Shown here piece by piece: positions 1-9,137 of a stretch of DNA of 64,000 nucleotides (its first letter is position 1; every line of letters starts with the position of its first letter). This DNA comes from CAIYQJ01 sp963717255 (GTDB taxonomy: Bacteria > Chloroflexota > Limnocylindria > Limnocylindrales > CSP1-4). The notes beneath the pieces are model-generated. The model made no database searches, had not been told where the DNA came from, and saw only the letters and a program-made list of their open reading frames with translations. Position numbers and translations under genes: made by a program. The stretch spans positions 1-64,000 of the forward strand of contig CAVQVT010000002.1 in assembly GCA_963717255.1 (NCBI GenBank). Reading direction: 5' to 3'.

Positions 1-926
1 AGGAGCCCACGCGCCGTCAGGTCGAGGTGGATCGGCGTGACGCTGATCCGGCCGTCTTCGACCGCGCTGAAGTCCGTGCCCGGCGCGGCGACCCCCGTCG
101 GCGGCTGGCCCCCGACCCAGTAGTAGGGCAGGCCGCGCGGGTCGATCCGCTCCACGAGCTCGTCCAGGTAGACGCGCTGCCCGAGACGGGTCACCTCGAT
201 CCCCCCGCAGGCGGCCACGGGGAGCGCCGGGACGTTGACGTTCAGCAGCTCGCCCGGGCCCAGGCCGAACTCCAGGATGCCGCGGGCGACGATGACCGCC
301 GCCCGCTCCGCGAGCGCGAAGTCCACGTCGCCGTTGAGCGCCTGGCTGATCGCGAACGCCGGGCAGCCGTTGATCACCGCCTCCATCGCCGCGCTCACCG
401 TGCCCGAGTACGTCATGTCGTCGCCGAGGTTGTTGCCGTAGTTGATGCCCGACGCCACCAGGTCGAAGCCGTGGCCGAAGTACCCGAGGAACGCGGCGCT
501 CACCGCGTCCGTGGGCGACCCGTCGATGGCCCATCCGCGTCGCCCGTCGTCCATCCGCCGTTCGCGGATGCGCAGGGGACGCAGCATCGTCTTCAGGTGG
601 CCGACGGTGCTCTGGTTGGTCTCGGGCGCGATGACGAAGACGGTGCCGATGGCGTCGAGCGCCCGCGCGAGCGCCGTCAGCCCTCGCGAGTCGATCCCGT
701 CGTCATTCGTGACCAGGATCCGCGGGGGCGTCGCCCACTCCGCGAGCGGCCGGGCGACGCCCCTCAGCGCGCGCGACTCGTCGACCGGCTTCGGACGCGC
801 GGACCGGGCGCGCGCCGCCGACCGGTGCGGCGGCGCTTCCGGGCGGCCGCCCTCGGCCGACGCGCCCTCGGTCCACGTGGCGCGGACGGTCGCATCACCG
901 TGGCGGACGGTCGGACGTCGCGTCAC
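1..926 (-). CDS. surE: 5'/3'-nucleotidase SurE (partial, 3' end outside window)
   Basis: SurE is a metal-dependent nucleoside 5'/3'-monophosphate phosphatase acting in the cytosol. The translated minus strand carries the family signature VTNDDG (about residues 72-77 from the GTG at 926), then TNQSTVGH with the metal-site Ser and GINYGNN with the conserved Asn. It runs off the left edge near the family C-terminus (VTPIHLDLTARG). The chosen GTG overlaps the stop of the upstream permease as GTGA, the coupling style used throughout the window. This start leaves about 68 residues before the VTNDDG core, whereas SurE proteins normally begin 3-5 residues before it; I see no ATG or GTG closer in frame. 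Function is confident, the start is not. Confidence 0.9.
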   Translation of the reverse strand, partial: MTRRPTVRHGDATVRATWTEGASAEGGRPEAPPHRSAARARSARPKPVDESRALRGVARPLAEWATPPRILVTNDDGIDSRGLTALARALDAIGTVFVIAPETNQSTVGHLKTMLRPLRIRERRMDDGRRGWAIDGSPTDAVSAAFLGYFGHGFDLVASGINYGNNLGDDMTYSGTVSAAMEAVINGCPAFAISQALNGDVDFALAERAAVIVARGILEFGLGPGELLNVNVPALPVAACGGIEVTRLGQRVYLDELVERIDPRGLPYYWVGGQPPTGVAAPGTDFSAVEDGRISVTPIHLDLTARGL

Positions 927-2263
927 GCCGGCGCCGGGTCGCCGCCGGCCGGCGCCTCGCCGTGGGGCTCGGCGACGGCCTCGGCGGCCCGGTCCCCCTC
1001 GGCGACGGCCCGGTCCATCTCCGCCCCGGCGGCGGCGTCCGAGGCGGATCCCTCCGGCTCCTCGCCGCCCTCTGGCGACCGCTCGTGAGCGTCCGGCGGC
1101 CGCGGGGCGCGGACGCGCCGCCCTTCCCGCGCGGAGACGCGGGCAGCCGCTCGCTCGCTGACGCTGCGGCCGCGCTCGGTGCGCTGGAGGTAGTAGAAGA
1201 AGAACGCGCTCGCCACCGCCGCGATCGGAATGGCGAAGACCGCCCCCGCGATCCCCGCGACCTTGCTCCCGACGATGACCGACCCGAGGACCACGATCGG
1301 GTGGATCGAGAGCGCCCCGGCCATCAGGCGCGGCTGGATCACGTTCATCGTGATGAACCAGCCGATGCCCATGATCAGGAGCGCCGGCACGATCGCCTCC
1401 GGCTTCGTGAAGACGGCGACGATCACCGGCGGAGCCCACGAGATGAACGGCCCGAAGAACGGGATCGCCTGGAGCAGGCCGGAGAGGCTTGCGGTCAGCG
1501 CCGTGAACGGCAGCCCGAGCGCCAGGCTGGTCGCCGCCGCGAGGGCCGCGAAGATGACGCCCTGCGTCACCTGGCTCCGGATGAAGCCGCCGAACGACTT
1601 CCCGACGCTCACCTGGAAGAGACCGGCCTCCTCGCTGAAGCGCGGCGGGACGAGCCGATAGAGGAAGGAGACGACCCGGTCGCGATCGACCGCGATGTAG
1701 ATCGAGAGGATGAAGACGATGAGCGCGTTCCCGGCGATCCCGATGCTCGCGACGGCGACCGACTGGATCACGTTGAGGATCTCCGTCGCGTTCTGCTGGA
1801 ACCAGTCGATGACGCCCGTCGCGAGCGCCACGAGGTCGACGTTCAGGCCGACCGACGCGAGGCGCTCCTGGAGCGGCGCGAGGATCTGCGGCAGGTCCTG
1901 CTGGTATGCGGGGACGTTCTCGAGGAAGGACGTGACCGACGACGCGAGGATGGCCGCGAGGTAGACGACGACGAACGCGACGACCCCGACGAGCACGACG
2001 TAGACGACGACCACCGCGACCGCGCGGTTGACGAGCGGAACGTACTTCACGAGGAAGTTCGCGAGCGGCGTCACCATGAACGCGATGAGCCACGCGAGGA
2101 AGAAGACCAGGATGACGTCGCCGAACCCGAAGAAGAACGCCGCGAGGTACGTCGAGATGTAGAGGGCGAGGGCGACGACCGCGAGGACGAGGATCGTGTT
2201 GACGAGGCGCGGATGGCGCGCCATCACCCCATCGTCGGCGGGCTCGGGGCGTTCCTCGTTCAT
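923..2263 (-). CDS. AI-2E family transporter (permease)
   Basis: A 446-residue polytopic membrane protein of the AI-2E/PerM permease family (PF01594), which exports small molecules or ions; the substrate cannot be told from sequence. About eight hydrophobic segments are visible: one near residues 22-45, a second near 50-68, a third near 80-105, a gap of about 80 hydrophilic residues, then the C-terminal group with the conserved GLPFTALTASLSGLLQAIP-like region. The last 80 residues are a charged Arg/Glu/Ala-rich cytoplasmic tail not typical of the core family. It lies 77 nt downstream of trpS and overlaps surE by 4 nt, so the three are probably cotranscribed. Confidence 0.9.
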   Translation of the reverse strand: MNEERPEPADDGVMARHPRLVNTILVLAVVALALYISTYLAAFFFGFGDVILVFFLAWLIAFMVTPLANFLVKYVPLVNRAVAVVVVYVVLVGVVAFVVVYLAAILASSVTSFLENVPAYQQDLPQILAPLQERLASVGLNVDLVALATGVIDWFQQNATEILNVIQSVAVASIGIAGNALIVFILSIYIAVDRDRVVSFLYRLVPPRFSEEAGLFQVSVGKSFGGFIRSQVTQGVIFAALAAATSLALGLPFTALTASLSGLLQAIPFFGPFISWAPPVIVAVFTKPEAIVPALLIMGIGWFITMNVIQPRLMAGALSIHPIVVLGSVIVGSKVAGIAGAVFAIPIAAVASAFFFYYLQRTERGRSVSERAAARVSAREGRRVRAPRPPDAHERSPEGGEEPEGSASDAAAGAEMDRAVAEGDRAAEAVAEPHGEAPAGGDPAPA

Positions 2264-2340
2264 CCCGGAGCCTCCTCTCTCCGCCGGCCGATGCTGGTGT
2301 CCAGGGTCATCGTACGCGCCGCCGCCCCGCCCCCGGTGCG

Positions 2341-3360
2341 TCAGCGCAGGCCCATGCGGGCGTGGACCTCGTCCATCGTCGACCGAGCGATCGGGCGGAT
2401 CCGCTCGGCGCCCTCCTCCAGGATGCGCTCCACGCGAGCCGGGTCGGCCATGAGCTCGAGGTAGCGCTCCCTCGGCTCGGCGTACCGCGCGATGATCCGC
2501 TCGGCGAGCAGCTTCTTCGTGTCCACGCAGCCGGTCCGGGCGGTGCGCTCACCCTCCCAGATCTCCTCGTAGTCGTCCCCGAAGGACCGGTGCAGCCTGC
2601 AGACGTTGCAGACCTCCGGCCGCCCGGGGTCGCTGCGCAGGATGCGCTGCGTGTCCGTGACCATGCTCATCACCCGGCGCCGGATGGCATCGGGCTCCGC
2701 GAAGATCTCGATCGTGTTCCCGAGCGACTTGCTCATCTTGCGGGCGCCGTCGGTCCCGAGGACCACCGGGGCCTCCGTGTGGACCGCCTGCGGCTCCGGG
2801 AACGTCTCGCCGTACCGGCCGTTGAAGGCGCGGACGATCTCGCGCGTGAGCTCCAGGTGCGCGGCCTGGTCCTTGCCGACCGGGACGAGCGACGCCTTGT
2901 ACAGGACGATGTCGGCCGCCTGGAGGACCGGGTACGTGAGGAGCCCGTGGTTGACGTCCTCCGGCTGGTTCTGGCGCTTCTCCTTGTACGTCGGGGTCCG
3001 CTGCAGCCAGGCGACGGGCGTCACCGTCGTGAACAGCCACGCGAGCTCGGTCACCTCGGGCCGGTGCGACTGGACGAAGAGCGTGCACCTGACCGGATCG
3101 AGGCCGAGCGCCAGCAGGGCCGCCGACATCTCCCGGGTCCGCAGGCGGAGGACGTCGGGGTCGTGCGTGCTCGTCAGGGCGTGGTAGTCGACGATGCAGT
3201 AGATCGCCTCGTACCGGTCCTGGAGGGCGACGTAGTTGCGGATCGCGCCCAGGTCGTTCCCGATGTGCGGCGCCCCGGAGGGCTGGATCCCGCTGAAGAT
3301 GCGCGGGGCGGACGGGAGGGTGGAGCCGGCCGCGGGCGTCGTCGAGGTCTCGGTCGTCAT
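2341..3360 (-). CDS. trpS: Tryptophanyl-tRNA synthetase
   Basis: Class I aminoacyl-tRNA synthetase that charges tRNA-Trp. At 339 residues it has the usual bacterial length. Visible motifs are GIQPSG followed by PHIGND (the HIGH-type site, residues about 24-37), the tryptophan-pocket region with VGKDQAAHLEL, and KMSKSLGN (about residues 209-216). A short Cys-rich stretch (CNVCRLH, then a later Cys) lies in the anticodon-binding half. The ATG at 3360 is directly preceded by a -10 box, with no room for a Shine-Dalgarno sequence. First gene of the trpS-permease-surE unit, divergent from hom. Confidence 0.97.
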   Translation of the reverse strand: MTTETSTTPAAGSTLPSAPRIFSGIQPSGAPHIGNDLGAIRNYVALQDRYEAIYCIVDYHALTSTHDPDVLRLRTREMSAALLALGLDPVRCTLFVQSHRPEVTELAWLFTTVTPVAWLQRTPTYKEKRQNQPEDVNHGLLTYPVLQAADIVLYKASLVPVGKDQAAHLELTREIVRAFNGRYGETFPEPQAVHTEAPVVLGTDGARKMSKSLGNTIEIFAEPDAIRRRVMSMVTDTQRILRSDPGRPEVCNVCRLHRSFGDDYEEIWEGERTARTGCVDTKKLLAERIIARYAEPRERYLELMADPARVERILEEGAERIRPIARSTMDEVHARMGLR

Positions 3361-3369
3361 GGCCCACGG

Positions 3370-3375
3370 AGTCTA
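3370..3375 (-). promoter_or_regulatory. -10 box of trpS (TAGACT), near-leaderless
   Basis: TAGACT on the minus strand ends 9 nt before the trpS ATG. Initiation 6-7 nt downstream would leave a 5' leader of only a few nt. No clear -35 is visible. The 145-nt gap 3361-3505 therefore carries two divergent promoters and nothing else recognisable. Confidence 0.55.
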
Positions 3376-3491
3376 CCGGAGGGCCCGGTCCCGGGACCGG
3401 CCGCCGCCGGGGCGGGCGAGGCCGGGGGTCCGACCCGTCGGCCGCCCCGGCGTCCCCGCGCCGAGCCCGGTCGGGCCAGGCGCCGCTCGGC

Positions 3492-3497
3492 TACCAT
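3492..3497 (+). promoter_or_regulatory. -10 box of hom (TACCAT), leaderless
   Basis: TACCAT lies 8 nt upstream of the hom ATG at 3506. There is no purine-rich ribosome site between them, so the mRNA is probably leaderless. No TTGACA-like -35 at the expected distance. Confidence 0.55.
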
Positions 3498-3505
3498 GCG
3501 GGACC

Positions 3506-4777
3506 ATGACGCCTCCGTTCGACCCCGCCTCGGCGCTCGCCGCCGCCGCCGCCCGCTCCGCCCTCCGTGTCGCCGTGCTCGGCGCCGGCACCGTCGGCTC
3601 CGCCGTGGTCCGCGGCTTCCTCGAGCGCGCCGACCGGCTCGCCGTGGCCGGCGGGCCGCGCCTCGAGCTCGCCGGCGTCGCGACGGTCGACCCGGGACGT
3701 GCGCGCGAGCTCGGCGTCCCGGACGCGCTGATCACGGACGCTGCCGCGCGCCTGGCGACGGCCCCGGACGTTGACATCGTCGTCGAGCTCATCGGCGGTC
3801 AGGAGCCGGCGCGGACGTTCGTCCGGTCCGCGCTCGAGGCGGGCAAGCCCGTCGTCACTGCGAACAAGGCCCTCCTGGCGGCCCACGGCCCGGAGCTCGA
3901 GGCGCTGGCACGCCGCGGCGCCGTACCGTTCCGCTTCGAGGCGGCCGTGGGCGGCGGCATCCCGGTGCTCGGGCCGCTCGCCGGCGACCTCGCCGCGAAC
4001 CGCGTCACGGCGGTCCGCGGGATCGTGAACGGCACGACCAACTTCATCCTCACCGCCATGGCCGAGGAGGGCCGCGACTACGCGGAGGTCCTCCGCGACG
4101 CCCAGGCCGCCGGGTACGCCGAGGCGGATCCGGCCGCCGACGTCGAAGGCGGGGACGCGGCGAGCAAGATCGTCATCCTCGCGCGCCTCGCGTTCGGTGG
4201 CTGGCTCGCGCCCCAGGCGGTCGTCCGTGCCGCGCCGCGCCTCCGCGGCCCGGGCCGGCCCGGGATCACCGGCGTGACGGGATCGGACGTCGCGGGAGCG
4301 GCGGAGCACGGGCTCGTGCTGCGGCTCGTGGCATCCGCGCGACCCGCCCCGGACGGCCGGGTCGCGGCGTCCGTCATCCCCACCGCGGTCCCAGCCGATT
4401 CGCCGCTCGGCCGGACCCGCGGCGTGCTGAACCGCGTCGAGGTGGACGGCACCCCGGTCGGGAGCGTGGCGTTCGCGGGCCCCGGCGCCGGCGGCGATGC
4501 CACAAGCTCGGCGGTCCTCGGCGACCTCGTGGCGATCGCGCGTGGGGCGGGCAGCACATGGGCCGGCCTCCCGGAGGCAGAGGCGGTCCGGTCCGACCCC
4601 GCCGCCGCCGAGGCGGCCTGGCTCGCCGTCGAGCGTCGCTGGCTCGCGGTCGTCCCCGGCGGCTCCGCGATCGTCTCGCGGGAACCCCTCTCCGCGCACG
4701 CGTTCCGGGCCGAGCTCGCGTCGCTCGTGCCGGCGGACGCGGACCCGGTCCTCTACCCCGTGGAGGGGCTCGCGTGA
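3506..4777 (+). CDS. hom: Homoserine dehydrogenase
   Basis: NAD(P)H-dependent reduction of aspartate semialdehyde to homoserine, the branch point to threonine and methionine. 423 residues. The Rossmann motif GAGTVG is at residues 26-31; NKALLAAHG, GGGIPVLGPL and GIVNGTTNFIL follow in the catalytic half, with the conserved Asp/Lys region (AEADPAADVEGGDAASK). The C-terminal part after about residue 330 is short and does not look like a clear ACT domain, so feedback inhibition by threonine is uncertain. The start at 3506 is chosen from the -10 box at 3492; a longer reading would place the promoter inside the gene. It overlaps thrC by 4 nt (GTGA). Confidence 0.95.
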   Translation: MTPPFDPASALAAAAARSALRVAVLGAGTVGSAVVRGFLERADRLAVAGGPRLELAGVATVDPGRARELGVPDALITDAAARLATAPDVDIVVELIGGQEPARTFVRSALEAGKPVVTANKALLAAHGPELEALARRGAVPFRFEAAVGGGIPVLGPLAGDLAANRVTAVRGIVNGTTNFILTAMAEEGRDYAEVLRDAQAAGYAEADPAADVEGGDAASKIVILARLAFGGWLAPQAVVRAAPRLRGPGRPGITGVTGSDVAGAAEHGLVLRLVASARPAPDGRVAASVIPTAVPADSPLGRTRGVLNRVEVDGTPVGSVAFAGPGAGGDATSSAVLGDLVAIARGAGSTWAGLPEAEAVRSDPAAAEAAWLAVERRWLAVVPGGSAIVSREPLSAHAFRAELASLVPADADPVLYPVEGLA

Positions 4778-5847
4778 CCTGGTCCGGGCCCGGCCGGCCC
4801 CGCCTGCTCGACCGGTACGCGTCGTTCCTCCCCCTCACCGACCGGACGCCGCGGATCTCGCTCGGCGAGGGGGCGACGCCGCTCGTCCGCACCTGCCGGC
4901 TCGCCGAGTCGATCGGCATCGACGAGCTGTACCTCAAGTTCGAGGGGATGAACCCGACCGGCTCCTTCAAGGACCGCGGGATGGTCGTCGCCGTCGCCAA
5001 AGCGCTCGAGGAGGGGGCCGAGTCGATCGTCTGCGCCTCGACAGGGAACACGTCGGCGTCGGCCGCCGCGTACGGCGCGGCCGCGGGCCTCGAGGTCGTC
5101 GTCCTCCTGCCCGCCGGCAAGATCGCGCTGGGCAAGCTGCTCCAGGCGCTCGTCGCCGGCTCGCGCGTCGTCGCGATCGACGGCAACTTCGATGACGCAC
5201 TGCGCGTCGTGCGCGAGCTCGCGGAGCAGGACCGGCATCCGGTCACGCTCGTGAACTCGGTGAACCCGTACCGCATCGAGGGCCAGAAGACCGCCGCCTT
5301 CGAGGTCGTGGACGACCTGGGCAGGGCGCCCGACGTCCTCGCGATCCCCGTGGGCAACGCCGGGAACATCACGGCCTACTGGGCCGGGTTCCGCGCATAC
5401 CGCGAGGCGGGCCGCTGCGAGACCCTCCCGCGGATGATGGGCTTCCAGGCGGCCGGCGCCGCCCCGATCGTCCTCGGCCACCCCGTCGAGGACCCCGAGA
5501 CCGTCGCGACGGCGATCCGCATCGGGAACCCGGCGTCCTGGGATCGAGCGGTGGCGGCTCGCGACGAGTCCGGCGGCCTCATCGAGGCCGTGACCGATGA
5601 TGAGATCCTCGCGGCGTACCGCGATGCGGTGCGGCTCGAGGGCATCTTCTGCGAACCGTCGTCGGCGGCGAGCATCGCCGGCGTGCGCAAGCTCGTGGAC
5701 GGGGGAAGGCTGGATCGCGGAGCGACGGTCGTGTGCGTGCTCACCGGGCACGGCCTGAAGGACCCGGACACGGCGGGGACGATCGTCCCCGCGATCGTCG
5801 AGGCGGGTCCCACGACGGGCGCCGTGATGGCCGCACTCGGCTGGTGA
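4774..5847 (+). CDS. thrC: Threonine synthase
   Basis: PLP enzyme converting O-phosphohomoserine to threonine, the last step of the pathway. 357 residues, the short bacterial form. The PLP lysine is K66 in PTGSFKDRG; STGNTSAS (phosphate/PLP contacts) and the glycine-rich VGNAGNI follow. The GTG start overlaps the hom stop and the thrB start overlaps its own stop, both as GTGA, so the three pathway enzymes are translationally coupled in the order hom-thrC-thrB. Confidence 0.96.
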   Translation: MTWSGPGRPRLLDRYASFLPLTDRTPRISLGEGATPLVRTCRLAESIGIDELYLKFEGMNPTGSFKDRGMVVAVAKALEEGAESIVCASTGNTSASAAAYGAAAGLEVVVLLPAGKIALGKLLQALVAGSRVVAIDGNFDDALRVVRELAEQDRHPVTLVNSVNPYRIEGQKTAAFEVVDDLGRAPDVLAIPVGNAGNITAYWAGFRAYREAGRCETLPRMMGFQAAGAAPIVLGHPVEDPETVATAIRIGNPASWDRAVAARDESGGLIEAVTDDEILAAYRDAVRLEGIFCEPSSAASIAGVRKLVDGGRLDRGATVVCVLTGHGLKDPDTAGTIVPAIVEAGPTTGAVMAALGW

Positions 5848-6824
5848 GCCGGCTCGGGCGGCTCGCGGAGCTCGACGGCCGCCGGGTCGTCGTCGATGTC
5901 CCGGCCTCGGCGGCGAACCTCGGCGCCGGCTACGACTGCGTGGGGCTGGCGCTCGACCTGACCGATCGCGTCGAGCTCGAGGCGCTCGCGCGTCCCGACG
6001 CGGGGATCGAGCTGACGGTCGATGGCGAGGGCGCGGACGAGCTCCCCGCGGACCGGTCGAACCGGCTGGTCCGGGCGCTCGACGCGGCGCTCGGGGCCGC
6101 ATGGGACGGCGACGCGGCCGTCCTGGGCTGGCGGATCCGGATGACGAATCGGATCCCGCTCTCGCGCGGCCTCGGCTCGTCCGCCGCGGCGACGATCGCG
6201 GGGGTCGTGGCCGCCGACGCGCTCACCGGCGGGTCGTTGGACCGGCGGCGGATGCTCGAGATCGCCGTCGGCATCGAGGGCCATCCGGACAACGCCGCCC
6301 CCGCGCTCCTCGGCGGGTTCACCGTCTCCGGCTTCGTCGTCGGCGCCGACGGGACCAGGCGGGTGGAGGCGATCCGGTTCGACGTCCCGGCGCCGCTGCG
6401 TGCGGTCCTCTTCATCCCGGACCTGCCGATGGCGACCTCGGCGATGCGGGCGGCCCTGCCCGAGACCGTGCCGCACGCCGATGCGGTGCACAACATCGCG
6501 GCCGTGGGCCTCGGCGTGGCCGGGATCGCCGCTGGCCGGTACGACCTGCTGCGGGCGCTGACGGTGGACCGCATCCACGAGCCGTACCGTGCGTCCGTCT
6601 ACCCCCAGCTGCCGGGGCTCGTCGCGGCGGCCCGGGAGGCGGGAGCGATCGGCGCGTGCATGTCCGGGGCCGGCAGCACGGTCCTCGCGTTCGCGGACGA
6701 CCCCCGCACGGTGGACCGCGTCGCGGCGGCGTTCCGGGCACGGGCGGAGGCGGAGGGCCTCGCCGGGCGGGTCCACGTCGCGACCCCGCAGGGAGCGGGC
6801 GCGCGGGTGGTCGAGCTGGCCTGA
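5844..6824 (+). CDS. thrB: Homoserine kinase
   Basis: GHMP-family kinase phosphorylating homoserine with ATP, supplying thrC. 326 residues. N-terminal PASAANLGAGYD is the family motif 1; the ATP-binding motif SRGLGSSAAAT lies near residues 109-119; the C-terminal motif GACMSGAGST closes the fold. The GTG start overlaps the thrC stop (GTGA). The 52 nt to the convergent dienelactone hydrolase hold no obvious hairpin. Confidence 0.95.
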   Translation: MSRLGRLAELDGRRVVVDVPASAANLGAGYDCVGLALDLTDRVELEALARPDAGIELTVDGEGADELPADRSNRLVRALDAALGAAWDGDAAVLGWRIRMTNRIPLSRGLGSSAAATIAGVVAADALTGGSLDRRRMLEIAVGIEGHPDNAAPALLGGFTVSGFVVGADGTRRVEAIRFDVPAPLRAVLFIPDLPMATSAMRAALPETVPHADAVHNIAAVGLGVAGIAAGRYDLLRALTVDRIHEPYRASVYPQLPGLVAAAREAGAIGACMSGAGSTVLAFADDPRTVDRVAAAFRARAEAEGLAGRVHVATPQGAGARVVELA

Positions 6825-6876
6825 CGGGCCCGTCCGCCGTCGACGCCGGTCCCGGCCCTCGATGCCGCCCGCCCCG

Positions 6877-7638
6877 TCAACCCTCGGCGACGAAGTCGAG
6901 CACCCGGCGCCACGCGTCCGCCGAGGCCTCTGCGAACTCCGCGTGCTTCCGGTCGAAGAACGAGTGTGGCGCGCCCGGGTACGTCACGCTCTCGTGCGGC
7001 ACGCCGGCGCCGGTCAGGGCGGTCTCGAACGCTTCGACCGCCTCCGGCCCGATCCCCTCGTCGGCGCCGCCGAAGATCGCCAGGACCCGGGCGCGCATCC
7101 CGTCCACCACGTCCACCGGGGCAGGCACGTCGTTCCGTCCCGATCCGGCCGGCCAGCCGTAGAAGCCGACCACCCCGTCGAGCCCCAGCCGCATCGTCGC
7201 CGCGTCGAACGAGAGACGGCCGCCGAAGCAGAAACCCACGGTGAAGAGCCGTCGGACGCGCCCGCCGCCGACCGCGCGCAGCGCCTCCGCCGCCGCGGCG
7301 ACGTCCGCGGAGAGCGACGCGTACGACGTCTGCGCGACGTGGTCCATGAACGGGAAACCGTCGCCGCGCTCGTCGTCGGGCGCCGTCCGCCCGAAGTAGT
7401 CGACCCCGATCGCGTCGATCCCCGCCTCGGCGAAGCGGAGGGTCAGCTCCTCGTAGTAGCGGTGGAGCCCACGGACGTCGGGGAGGACGATCATCCCCCG
7501 GCCCGACGGCGACGCCGCACGGGCGACGTACGCGCGGAACGTCGCGCCGTCCGCCGAGACGAGGCGGACCTCCTCCGCGTCCAGGGCGCCCCCGGCGATG
7601 GGCGCGATCGGCGGGCGGCTGTCGGTGTCGAAGCACAT
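6877..7638 (-). CDS. Dienelactone hydrolase family protein
   Basis: Alpha/beta hydrolase of the dienelactone hydrolase type, 253 residues, cytosolic (no signal peptide). The cysteine nucleophile elbow GFCFGG, an Asp in FGGADEG and a His in GAPHSFF form the expected Cys-Asp-His triad. Substrate unknown; many genomic relatives are not in aromatic degradation clusters and neither is this one. The start is fixed by a CGGAGGA ribosome site 8 nt before the ATG; upstream extension in the same frame is not supported. Confidence 0.9.
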   Translation of the reverse strand: MCFDTDSRPPIAPIAGGALDAEEVRLVSADGATFRAYVARAASPSGRGMIVLPDVRGLHRYYEELTLRFAEAGIDAIGVDYFGRTAPDDERGDGFPFMDHVAQTSYASLSADVAAAAEALRAVGGGRVRRLFTVGFCFGGRLSFDAATMRLGLDGVVGFYGWPAGSGRNDVPAPVDVVDGMRARVLAIFGGADEGIGPEAVEAFETALTGAGVPHESVTYPGAPHSFFDRKHAEFAEASADAWRRVLDFVAEG

Positions 7639-7668
7639 CGGCGGGTCCTCCGGGCGGGTGAGGCGGCG

Positions 7669-7674
7669 ATGGTA
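7669..7674 (-). promoter_or_regulatory. -10 box of the dienelactone hydrolase gene (TACCAT)
   Basis: TACCAT on the minus strand, about 30 nt before the ATG at 7638, leaving room for a short leader carrying GGAGG. The box faces the lysC promoter at 7732, so 7639-7744 is a compact divergent promoter region. Confidence 0.4.
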
Positions 7675-7731
7675 CGACGAGCCGCGCAGGCGGACCGGGC
7701 GCCCGCCGACCGGCCCGGCGCCTCGGGCGGG

Positions 7732-7737
7732 TAGAAT
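7732..7737 (+). promoter_or_regulatory. -10 box of lysC (TAGAAT), leaderless
   Basis: TAGAAT ends 7 nt before the ATG at 7745. An alternative ATG at 7736 overlaps the box itself and is therefore unlikely to be the start. No ribosome site between box and start. Confidence 0.6.
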
Positions 7738-7744
7738 GCCGGCC

Positions 7745-9079
7745 ATGCCCGACCAGTCATCCACGCCCCTCGTCGTCATGAAGTTCGGCGGCTCATCCGT
7801 CGCCGACGCGGACCGCATCCGGCGCGTCGCCCAGCGCATCGCCCGCGAGCGCGCCGCCGGTTCCGACATCGTCGTCGTCGTATCGGCGATGGGCGACACG
7901 ACCGACGAGCTCCTGGCCCTCGCGGCCGCCATCACGGACGATCCCGACCCGCGCGAGCTGGACATGCTCCTCGGCACCGGCGAGCACCAGAGCGCGACCC
8001 TCGTCTCCATGGCGCTCCATGCGCTCGGCGTGGACGCGATCAGCCTCACGGGCGCGCAGGCCGGGATCAGCACCGACGGCCGCTACGGCAAGGCGCGGAT
8101 CGCGGACATCGACCCCCGCCGGGTCCGCGCCGAGATCGCCGCCGGCCGCGTCGTCATCGTGGCCGGCTTCCAGGGCATCGCCCGCTCCACCACGCCGGGC
8201 GTCTCCCCGGACGGCTCGACCGCGTCGGGCGCCGTCCCGTCGGAGACCTCGGCAGACGTCGCCGAGCTGACGACCCTGGGCCGCGGCGGATCCGACACGA
8301 CCGCCGTCGCGCTCGCCGCCCGGCTCGGCGCCGACCGGTGCCGCATCTACACGGACGTCACAGGCATCTACACCGCCGACCCGCGCCTCGTCCCGGACGC
8401 GCGCCAGCTCCCCGTCATCGGCTACGAGGAGATGCTCGAGCTCGCGTTCCAGGGCGCCCAGGTCATGAACGTCCGAGCCGTCGAGCTCGGCTGGGTCAAC
8501 GGCGTGGTCATCGAGGTCCTGAGCAGCTTCGACGACGCCCCCGGGACGCTCATCAAGGAGGATCCCCTCGTGGAGCAGCGCAACAAGGTGCGCGGCCTGG
8601 CCCACGACCGCAACGTCGCGAAGGTCACGCTGGTCGAGGTCCCGGACCGCCCCGGCGTCGCTCGGGCCGTCTTCCAGCCGCTGGCGGACGCCAACATCAA
8701 CGTGGACATGATCGTCCAGAACGTGGGTCACGGCGGCGCCACGGACCTGTCCTTCACCGTCCCCAAGGTGGACCTGGCCAAGGCGAAGCGGATCCTCGAG
8801 CCCGTGATCCGGGAGCTGGGGTTCCGCGAGATCAGCCTCGACTCGTCCGTCGCCAAGGTCTCCATCGTCGGCGCCGGGATCCACAACGCGCCCGGCTACG
8901 CCGCGCGCATGTTCGGCGCGCTCGCGGACGCCGGCGTGAACATCGAGATGATCTCCACCTCCGAGGTCCGGATCACCGCGATCGTCGCGGAGGACGACGT
9001 CGAGACCGCGGTCCGCGCGCTCCACGACGCGTTCGAGCTCGCGACGCCCGATCCTGTCGACGCCACCATCGGCGCCTGA
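7745..9079 (+). CDS. lysC: Aspartokinase
   Basis: ATP-dependent phosphorylation of aspartate, first step to lysine, threonine and methionine. 444 residues. KFGGSSVAD at the N-terminus (residues 13-21), GRGGSDTTA and YTDVTGIYTADPR in the kinase core, then a C-terminal pair of ACT domains (from about residue 280, with VPDRPGVARAVF and the later HNAPGYAARMF), which usually bind lysine and/or threonine for feedback control. It feeds the hom-thrC-thrB operon on the same strand 3 kb upstream. The start follows a leaderless-type promoter. Confidence 0.96.
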   Translation: MPDQSSTPLVVMKFGGSSVADADRIRRVAQRIARERAAGSDIVVVVSAMGDTTDELLALAAAITDDPDPRELDMLLGTGEHQSATLVSMALHALGVDAISLTGAQAGISTDGRYGKARIADIDPRRVRAEIAAGRVVIVAGFQGIARSTTPGVSPDGSTASGAVPSETSADVAELTTLGRGGSDTTAVALAARLGADRCRIYTDVTGIYTADPRLVPDARQLPVIGYEEMLELAFQGAQVMNVRAVELGWVNGVVIEVLSSFDDAPGTLIKEDPLVEQRNKVRGLAHDRNVAKVTLVEVPDRPGVARAVFQPLADANINVDMIVQNVGHGGATDLSFTVPKVDLAKAKRILEPVIRELGFREISLDSSVAKVSIVGAGIHNAPGYAARMFGALADAGVNIEMISTSEVRITAIVAEDDVETAVRALHDAFELATPDPVDATIGA

Positions 9080-9137
9080 CGGCGCCGATCATGTCGCCGG
9101 CGCCGGCCCGCGCCGGCCATCTGGGGGCCGCCATCGC

